Source of the DNA: Planctomycetota bacterium
GTDB lineage: Bacteria; Planctomycetota; B129-G9
Assembly (NCBI GenBank): GCA_030607235.1
Contig: JAUWEX010000064.1
Coordinates: 1 to 6,710 of the forward strand
Reading direction: 5' to 3'
DNA: 6,710 nucleotides
Below the pieces are notes generated by a model. That model did not search any database. It worked only from the letters and a program-made list of their open reading frames with translations, and was not told the origin of the DNA. The position numbers and the translations under genes were made by a program. Each line of letters begins with the position of its first letter. The first letter of the stretch is position 1. This document shows, in pieces, positions 1 to 5,113 of this stretch.

Positions 1-923
1 ACTATCACGAGCGCCGCAACCGCACCGTCGTCGACATGTACGAACCGGGCTCGGTGATGAAGCCCTTTATCGCGTGCGCGCTCCTGAGCGAGAACATAGA
101 AGGCATCGACCGGGGCGCCGAAACGCAAATCAAATGTTACGGGCCGGTCGCCAGGCGAAGAATCGGCGGCCACCACAACGTCGGCTGGTCCTCGATACGC
201 GACGTGGTTGTCCACTCCTCCAACGTCGGCGCGGCGAACATGGGCGTGATCCTCAACCGGCACAACGGCGGCGCACTCAAGCCGTGGATGGTGCGTTACG
301 GCTTCGCCGACAAACCCGGACTGGGCTTTCCCGGTGAGCGCCGCGGCGGCATCTGCCGCGCGAGGCGCTGGAGCGACTCGACCGCGGCCAGCGTCAGTTT
401 CGGCCACGAAATAAACCTCACCCCGCTGCACCTCGCGCGCGCTTACTGCGCGATCGCCAACGGCGGCCGTCTAATCAGGCCGCGCCTGGTACGCGGCACT
501 ATCGACGTCGACGGCAACGTAACCGAGTTCGAACCCGAAACCGGCGAGCGGATACTCTCGCCCGAAGTCTGCGAGGTCATGCGCGGCATACTCGCCGAAG
601 TCGTCAGCCGCGGCACCGGCAGGCGCGCGGGCCTCGACGACAATATGGGCGGCAAAACGGGCACCGCCGAAAAGGTCATCGACGGCCGTTATTCGTCCGA
701 ACACCACTACGCCTTGTTCGTGGGCATGGCGCCCATCGACAACCCGCGGCTGGTGGTGCTGATCGCCGTCGACGATCCGACCGGCGCGAGGTCCGGCGGC
801 GCGGTCGCCGCCCCCGCGGTCGGCGACGTTCTCCGCCGCTCGCTGGCGATACTGGCCGCCGAAGACGCGCGCTGTCCCAGAGACAGATCGCTGAAAAACG
901 CCGCGGAGTCCATAAAGCCATGA
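1..923 (+). CDS. ftsI: Class B penicillin-binding protein, FtsI/PBP3-type peptidoglycan D,D-transpeptidase (C-terminal part; 5' end outside window)
   Basis: This is the transpeptidase that cross-links stem peptides of septal peptidoglycan. It is anchored in the inner membrane with its catalytic domain in the periplasm. The reading frame is already open at base 3 and no start is visible, so roughly the N-terminal half (membrane anchor and pedestal domain) is missing; about 306 residues remain. All three penicillin-binding motifs are present. SxxK is S-V-M-K at 51-62 within RNRTVVDMYEPGS, the typical FtsI setting; the serine codon at 51-53 is the nucleophile. SxN is S-S-N at 216-224. KTG, followed by TAEK, is at 654-662. 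A family-typical stretch, NLTPLHLARAYCAIANGG, lies between the second and third motifs. No PASTA domain follows. The stop codon overlaps the murE start (ATGA, 920-923). Its place ahead of murE and murF favours FtsI over an elongation PBP2 or a SpoVD-type protein. Confidence 0.93.
   Translation, partial: YHERRNRTVVDMYEPGSVMKPFIACALLSENIEGIDRGAETQIKCYGPVARRRIGGHHNVGWSSIRDVVVHSSNVGAANMGVILNRHNGGALKPWMVRYGFADKPGLGFPGERRGGICRARRWSDSTAASVSFGHEINLTPLHLARAYCAIANGGRLIRPRLVRGTIDVDGNVTEFEPETGERILSPEVCEVMRGILAEVVSRGTGRRAGLDDNMGGKTGTAEKVIDGRYSSEHHYALFVGMAPIDNPRLVVLIAVDDPTGARSGGAVAAPAVGDVLRRSLAILAAEDARCPRDRSLKNAAESIKP
905..923 (+). promoter_or_regulatory. ftsI/murE ATGA stop-start overlap with a GGAG ribosome-binding site
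   Basis: The murE ATG (920-922) shares bases with the ftsI TGA (921-923), a classic arrangement for translational coupling. The nearest Shine-Dalgarno-like sequence is GGAG at 905-908, 11 nt before the start and therefore rather far. Ribosomes finishing ftsI probably re-initiate here. The coupling is inferred from the geometry. Confidence 0.55.
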
Positions 924-2425
924 AACTCAAAAAACTCATCGTCCACATACGGCATCGCGCGGTGCTGAATCCGCCTGAGGCGGACGGCGACGTCGAAGTC
1001 CGCGACGTCGTCAACGATTCGCGATGCGTCCGGCCCGGCGACCTCTTCGTGGCGATCGACGGCAACGCCTGTGACGGCGCGCGCTACATCGACGACGCCG
1101 TGAATCGCGGCGCGGTGGCCGTCGTAACCCAGGCCGAAGACTACGCGCGGCGGGACGTGCCGCTGATAGTGGTGGACGATGCGCGCCTGGCGCTTTCGGC
1201 GCTCGCCGCCCAGATTAACGAGCACCCCTCCACCCGCATGAAAGTCGTCGGCGTAACCGGCACCAACGGCAAGACCAGTGTCGGTATGCTCGTCCGCGCC
1301 ATCCTCAACAGCGCCGGCCACGGCGCGGGCCTGCTGGGGACGGTCCGCTACGACGTCGGCACGTGTTCGATGAGCGCGCCTATCACCACGCCGGAATCCG
1401 CCGACCTCCAGCGCTACATGGCGCAGATGTGCATGGCGGGATTTTCGCACGCGGTCATAGAGGTCTCCTCACACGCGCTGTGCCAGAAGCGTGTCAACGA
1501 CGTCGATTTCGACGCGGCGGTATTCACCAACCTCACCAGCGAGCACCTCGACTATCACCGCGACATGGAAGATTATTTCCGGGCCAAGGCCCGGCTCTTC
1601 GAGACGCTCAAGCCCACCGCCCACGCCGTCATCAACGCCGACGACCCGTATGCCGGGCGGCTGGCGGCGGCGACGCGTGCGAGGGTTACGCGCTACGGGC
1701 TGGAGCGCGACGCCGACGTGTGCGCGCGGGTCAGGCGCGTGGGCATGGACGGATCGCACTTTACGCTGATGTTCGACGGCGGGCGCGTGCCGGTTACGAC
1801 GAAACTTATCGGCCGCCATAACATCGCCAATTGTCTGGCGGCGGCGGCGGTCTGCCTGCAGATGGGCGTGGGGATCGAGGCGATAAAAGACGGGCTCGAA
1901 AAATTCGACGCGGTTCCCGGCAGGCTCGAACGGGTCGACGCCGGGCAGCCCTTCGGAATCTTCGTCGACTACGCCCACACCGAAGACGCGCTGCACACCG
2001 TTCTCTCGTGCGTCAGGCCGCTGGTGGGCGGCAAACTGATAACCGTGTTCGGCTGCGGCGGCGACCGCGACCGCAGCAAGCGCGCGCCGATGGCCGCGGC
2101 CGCGGCGAGGTGGTCGGAATTCTGCGTGGTTACCTCGGACAACCCGCGCACCGAAAATCCGCTCAAGATCATCGACGAAATCTGCACCGGCTTCACCGCC
2201 GCCGACCGCTACGTTACCGAGCCTGACCGCGCGGTCGCGATCGAGACGGCGATTACGATGGCGCGGCCCGGCGACCTGATCCTCATCGCGGGCAAGGGCC
2301 ACGAGAAGACGCAAAAATTCGACCGACGGGAAATCCCCTTCGACGACAGGGAAGCGGCGCTGCGGGTTTTGCGAAAGCCCCGCGCGGGCGCCGCGGAGCG
2401 ACGCGAGGCAATCGCGACGGCATAA
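920..2425 (+). CDS. murE: UDP-N-acetylmuramoyl-L-alanyl-D-glutamate--2,6-diaminopimelate ligase (MurE)
   Basis: This cytoplasmic, ATP-dependent Mur ligase adds the third stem-peptide residue to UDP-MurNAc-L-Ala-D-Glu. Its 501 residues match the family (E. coli MurE is about 495). The N-terminal UDP-binding domain carries NDSRCVRPGDLFVAIDG (about residues 32-48). The central ATPase domain has the P-loop GTNGKTS (114-120), ITTPESADL (155-163), EVSSHAL (181-187) and HLDYH (209-213). K223 in YFRAKARLF is the lysine expected to be carbamylated. The C-terminal domain has the GCGGDRDRSKR motif, DNPR at 407-410 and AGKGHE near the end. DNPR is the signature of enzymes that select meso-diaminopimelate rather than L-lysine, so the peptidoglycan is predicted to be of the mDAP type. 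Mild departures from consensus are SEHLDYH where DHLDYH is usual, and DYAHTED where DYAHTPD is usual. The start is fixed by the overlap with ftsI. Confidence 0.97.
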   Translation: MKLKKLIVHIRHRAVLNPPEADGDVEVRDVVNDSRCVRPGDLFVAIDGNACDGARYIDDAVNRGAVAVVTQAEDYARRDVPLIVVDDARLALSALAAQINEHPSTRMKVVGVTGTNGKTSVGMLVRAILNSAGHGAGLLGTVRYDVGTCSMSAPITTPESADLQRYMAQMCMAGFSHAVIEVSSHALCQKRVNDVDFDAAVFTNLTSEHLDYHRDMEDYFRAKARLFETLKPTAHAVINADDPYAGRLAAATRARVTRYGLERDADVCARVRRVGMDGSHFTLMFDGGRVPVTTKLIGRHNIANCLAAAAVCLQMGVGIEAIKDGLEKFDAVPGRLERVDAGQPFGIFVDYAHTEDALHTVLSCVRPLVGGKLITVFGCGGDRDRSKRAPMAAAAARWSEFCVVTSDNPRTENPLKIIDEICTGFTAADRYVTEPDRAVAIETAITMARPGDLILIAGKGHEKTQKFDRREIPFDDREAALRVLRKPRAGAAERREAIATA

Positions 2426-2435
2426 CAACGAAAAT

Positions 2436-2450
2436 GGAAAATCGAAAATG
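2436..2450 (+). promoter_or_regulatory. Probable weak ribosome-binding site of murF
   Basis: GGAAA at 2436-2440 sits 7 nt before the murF ATG (2448-2450), inside the 22-nt purine-rich gap after murE. It is the only Shine-Dalgarno-like run in the gap. Another ATG at 2434-2436 is out of frame with murF. The murF frame is open back to the murE stop but contains no other usable start codon, so ATG 2448 is the best choice. Confidence 0.45.
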
Positions 2451-3848
2451 CTTCCGATAAAACTCGAAAATATCGCGCGGATCGTCGGCGCGCCCGAGAC
2501 GGGCCTGCCCGACGAGACCGCATGCGGAGTATCCATCGACACGCGCACGTTGGAAGCGGGTGAGGTCTTTTTTGCGATCGAAGGCCGCCGCTTCGATGGG
2601 CACGACTATGTGGTCGAAGCCCTTGAGAGGGGAGCGTGCGCTGCGGTGGTAAAATCAAGTTGGCGCGCGTCGGAAAAGTACGACGAGCGCCGGCTTCTGC
2701 GCGTGGCCGACGCCACCCGCGCGCTGGGCGCGTTCGCCCGCCACTGCCGCAAGGCCTCCGACGCGGTCTTCATCGCCGTTACCGGCTCCAACGGCCAGAC
2801 CACCGTCAAGGACATGATCCACCATCTCATCAGCGCCAGGATGAAAACCGCGAAGTCGCCAAAGAGTTTCAACAACTTCGTCGGTGTGCCGCTGACTCTG
2901 CTCGGCGTCGAGCCGGACGACCGCGCGGTGGTCGTCGAGATCGGCACCAACGCCCCCGGCGAGATCGCGTACCTGGCGAGCCTGGTGCTGCCGCACATCG
3001 GCGTTCTGACCAACGTCGGCATGACCCACCTCGCGGGCCTCAAGAGCATGGCCGGCGTCGCGGAGGAAAAGGCCAGCCTGCTGAGCGCGCTGCCCGAAGA
3101 CGGTCTGGCGGTGCTCAATTCCGCCGAGCCGTTTTTCGAGGTCTTCCGCACGATGCCGCGCGAATCGGTCGTTTGGTGGGGACTCGAAGGCGAGGCCGAT
3201 TATCGCGCGACGGAGATCGAGCAGCACGGCGAGACGGTAACCTACTACCTCAACGGGCAGGAGCGCATCGAACTGGGCTGCCCGGGGCGGCACAACGTGG
3301 CGAACTCGCTCGCGGCCATCGCGGTGGCGCGCAGGGTCGGCGTCGGGCTTGAGGAGATTCGCGGGGCACTGCGCACCTTCCGACTACCGCAGATGCGCCT
3401 TCAGCGCGAAGACGCCGCCGGCGTGTGCATCATCAACGACGCCTACAACGCCAACCCCCACTCCGTCGGCGCTGCGATAAGCGTGCTGGACGGGACGCCG
3501 TGCGAGGGCAGGAAAATTTTGGTGCTCGGCGAGATGGCCGAACTCGGCGAACAGTCGCGCGAGAGTCACCGCTCCATCGGCAAGGTCGTGCGCGCTTCGG
3601 GCGTCGACATGCTCGTGGCGGTGGGCGGCGACGCGTGTTTCATCCACGAGTCCGCCGCGGGCGGCAAACTCAAATCGCACTACTGCGAAGGAAACGCCGA
3701 GGCGCTGGCCAAACTGAGAACATTCGTAGAACCCGGCGATGCGGTGCTTTTCAAGGCTTCTCGGGAAGTGCGGCTCGAAGAATTGATCGATTCATTAAGA
3801 CAACATTTAATCGGCAGGCGCACGGATGCTCTATGCCCTTTTGCATGA
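2448..3848 (+). CDS. murF: UDP-N-acetylmuramoyl-tripeptide--D-alanyl-D-alanine ligase (MurF), with an atypical P-loop
   Basis: MurF ligates D-Ala-D-Ala to UDP-MurNAc-tripeptide, the last cytoplasmic step before lipid I. It has 466 residues, normal for the family (E. coli about 452). Family landmarks are: DTRTLEAGEVFFAIEG (31-46) and DGHDYVVEALERGA (50-63) in the N-terminal domain; SFNNFVGVPLTLL (140-152); VVEIGTNAPGEIA (162-174); the presumed carbamylated lysine K208 in VAEEKASLL; GRHNVANSLAA (280-290); NDAYNANPHSV (330-340); LGEMAELG (360-367); and FKASREVRLEEL near the C-terminus. The odd point is the ATP loop: it reads G-S-N-G-Q-T-T (113-119), so the usual Walker A lysine is glutamine Q117 (codon CAG, 2796-2798). 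The frame is intact and everything else looks functional, so I call it a gene, not a pseudogene. The last 23 nt overlap mraY. Confidence 0.95.
   Translation: MLPIKLENIARIVGAPETGLPDETACGVSIDTRTLEAGEVFFAIEGRRFDGHDYVVEALERGACAAVVKSSWRASEKYDERRLLRVADATRALGAFARHCRKASDAVFIAVTGSNGQTTVKDMIHHLISARMKTAKSPKSFNNFVGVPLTLLGVEPDDRAVVVEIGTNAPGEIAYLASLVLPHIGVLTNVGMTHLAGLKSMAGVAEEKASLLSALPEDGLAVLNSAEPFFEVFRTMPRESVVWWGLEGEADYRATEIEQHGETVTYYLNGQERIELGCPGRHNVANSLAAIAVARRVGVGLEEIRGALRTFRLPQMRLQREDAAGVCIINDAYNANPHSVGAAISVLDGTPCEGRKILVLGEMAELGEQSRESHRSIGKVVRASGVDMLVAVGGDACFIHESAAGGKLKSHYCEGNAEALAKLRTFVEPGDAVLFKASREVRLEELIDSLRQHLIGRRTDALCPFA
3816..3848 (+). promoter_or_regulatory. murF/mraY 23-nt overlap with a weak AGG ribosome-binding site inside murF
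   Basis: The mraY ATG at 3826-3828 lies within the last codons of murF, whose TGA is at 3846-3848. A short AGG (3816-3818), 7 nt upstream, is the only Shine-Dalgarno-like match. The start is supported because the protein then begins MLYALLHEYL, the usual MraY opening. Coupled translation with murF is inferred. Confidence 0.5.
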
Positions 3849-4941
3849 ATACCTCCGGCGTGCCGATTTTTTCGGCCCTGATTTTCTGGCGGGATTCGAC
3901 AAAATACTGCTGCGTGCGGCCGTTGCGGCGATTACGGCCTTTGTGCTGACACTGCTGTTCGGGCCTAAAGTCATCCGGTATCTGATCAAGCACGGGATGA
4001 TGGAGAAGGTAGACAAAAATCCCGATGTCCTCCGACAGCACAACACCAGCAAGGCCAACGTGCCCACGATGGGCGGGCTGCTCATCGTCGGCTCAATCGT
4101 TATGGCAAGCGCGCTGTGGGGCAGGTTCGACAGGTACTACCTGGTAATGGCGATCCTCAGCACACTGGTGCTGGGGCTGGTGGGTTTTATCGACGACTGG
4201 ATAAAACTGACCGAGCGCAACAGGCGCGGCATGACCTTCGCCGCCAAGATTTTGCCGCAGGCAGTGCTCGGGATCATCCTGGGGATGTTCCTGATGCGCC
4301 ACTCGGCCCTGACCGGCTGCGAAGGCGTGGGCGGGCTGGTAATTCCGTTCTTTGCAAATACAGCGATATATCTCGGAGTCATGTACGTGTTCATGGTCGC
4401 GTGCGTGATTACGGCGACCTCCAACGCGGTCAACCTCACCGACGGACTCGACGGTCTGGCGGCGGGCTGCATGCTGACGGTGGCGCTGGCCTTCACGGGT
4501 TTCGCCTACCTGGTGGGGCGGGTCGATTATTCGGCGTACCTCAGCGTGCTGCACGTTCCGGGCAGCGGCGAACTGACGGTATTCTGCGCGTCGATCGTCG
4601 GGGCGGTGCTGGGGTTCCTGTGGTTCAACTGCCACCCCGCGCGCGTCTTCATGGGCGACACCGGCGCGCTGCCGCTGGGCGGCGCGATCGGCTACGTGGC
4701 GGTGGTGCTCAAACACGAACTGGTGCTCTTCATCGTCGGCGGGGTGTTCGTCATCGAGGCCCTGTCGGTGGTGATACAGGTGGCTTATTACAAGCGCACC
4801 AAAAGGCGCGTTTTCCTGGTCGCGCCGATCCACTACCATTTTATCTTCAAGGGGTGGACCGAAACGCAGGTAACCGTGCGGTTCTGGCTGCTCTCGGCGG
4901 TGTTCGCGCTGATCAGCCTGGCTACTTTGAAAATTCACTAA
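3826..4941 (+). CDS. mraY: Phospho-N-acetylmuramoyl-pentapeptide-transferase (MraY, lipid I synthase)
   Basis: This polytopic inner-membrane enzyme transfers phospho-MurNAc-pentapeptide from UDP to undecaprenyl phosphate, giving lipid I. The 371 residues and the series of about ten hydrophobic segments fit the family (E. coli 360). Visible motifs are: NVPTMGG (78-84); the aspartate pair in GFIDDWIK (D123, D124); NLTDGLDGLA (203-212), carrying the third catalytic-site aspartate region; FLWFNCHPARVFMGDTGAL (264-282); GGVFVIEALSV (305-315); and PIHYHFIFKGW (334-344). In most MraY proteins the last motif is PIHHHFE; here the middle histidine is Y337 and the following glutamate is I340. These are deviations in a conserved cytoplasmic loop near the active site, but the enzyme otherwise looks complete. 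It is the last gene of the cell-wall run; a hairpin terminator follows about 110 nt after the stop. murD, ftsW and murG do not follow. Confidence 0.97.
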   Translation: MLYALLHEYLRRADFFGPDFLAGFDKILLRAAVAAITAFVLTLLFGPKVIRYLIKHGMMEKVDKNPDVLRQHNTSKANVPTMGGLLIVGSIVMASALWGRFDRYYLVMAILSTLVLGLVGFIDDWIKLTERNRRGMTFAAKILPQAVLGIILGMFLMRHSALTGCEGVGGLVIPFFANTAIYLGVMYVFMVACVITATSNAVNLTDGLDGLAAGCMLTVALAFTGFAYLVGRVDYSAYLSVLHVPGSGELTVFCASIVGAVLGFLWFNCHPARVFMGDTGALPLGGAIGYVAVVLKHELVLFIVGGVFVIEALSVVIQVAYYKRTKRRVFLVAPIHYHFIFKGWTETQVTVRFWLLSAVFALISLATLKIH

Positions 4942-4953
4942 ATGGAACGAAGA

Positions 4954-5014
4954 CGTCTCCAACGGCGGCTGGGAGATCCGCGCGATAAGCGGCAAGCGCG
5001 GTGCGCCGGAGACG
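4954..5014 (+). repeat. Nested inverted repeats in the mraY downstream spacer
   Basis: A 7-bp outer pair (CGTCTCC at 4954-4960, GGAGACG at 5008-5014) encloses a 6-bp inner pair (CCGCGC at 4978-4983, GCGCGG at 4996-5001). Transcribed from mraY, this could fold in the mRNA 3' region. The arms are short, the loops long and the DNA GC-rich, so chance is possible. An alternative pairing is GGAGAT at 4972-4977 with either ATCTCC copy at 5029-5034 or 5039-5044. No function is assigned. Confidence 0.3.
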
Positions 5015-5052
5015 ATCGCGGAAACACCATCTCCATTTATCTCCTTTTTGGG

Positions 5053-5086
5053 CAGGGGTCCCGAGTTCGCTCGGACCCCTGTTCTT
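5053..5086 (+). terminator. Probable intrinsic terminator of the ftsI-murE-murF-mraY transcript
   Basis: The arms at 5053-5065 and 5070-5081 form twelve base pairs with one bulged C and a TTCG tetraloop (5066-5069). A short T-rich stretch, TTCTT (5082-5086), follows. The U-tract is weak, so termination may be incomplete. Flanking TTTTT (5045-5049) and AAAAA (5088-5092) could lengthen the stem. On the other strand no T-run follows the hairpin, so the + direction is favoured. Confidence 0.65.
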
Positions 5087-5113
5087 GAAAAATTAGCGGA
5101 TGCAGATAGTGAT

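Noticed and set aside
1469..2548. A 359-codon open frame on the - strand opposite murE
   Set aside because: It is the antisense shadow of a strongly supported murE, with no recognisable domain and no plausible context.
4938..5036. A 32-codon - strand ORF preceded by a good AAGGAG sequence (ATG at 5036-5034)
   Set aside because: The Shine-Dalgarno match is attractive, but the product is a basic, low-complexity peptide, the stop overlaps the mraY stop, and there is no visible promoter. Probably chance in GC-rich spacer DNA.
4942..5088. A 48-codon + strand ORF starting directly after the mraY stop (TAAATG)
   Set aside because: It has no ribosome-binding site of its own, is very Arg-rich, and ends inside the terminator hairpin. 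The adjacency to the mraY stop is suggestive, but nothing in the product supports a protein.
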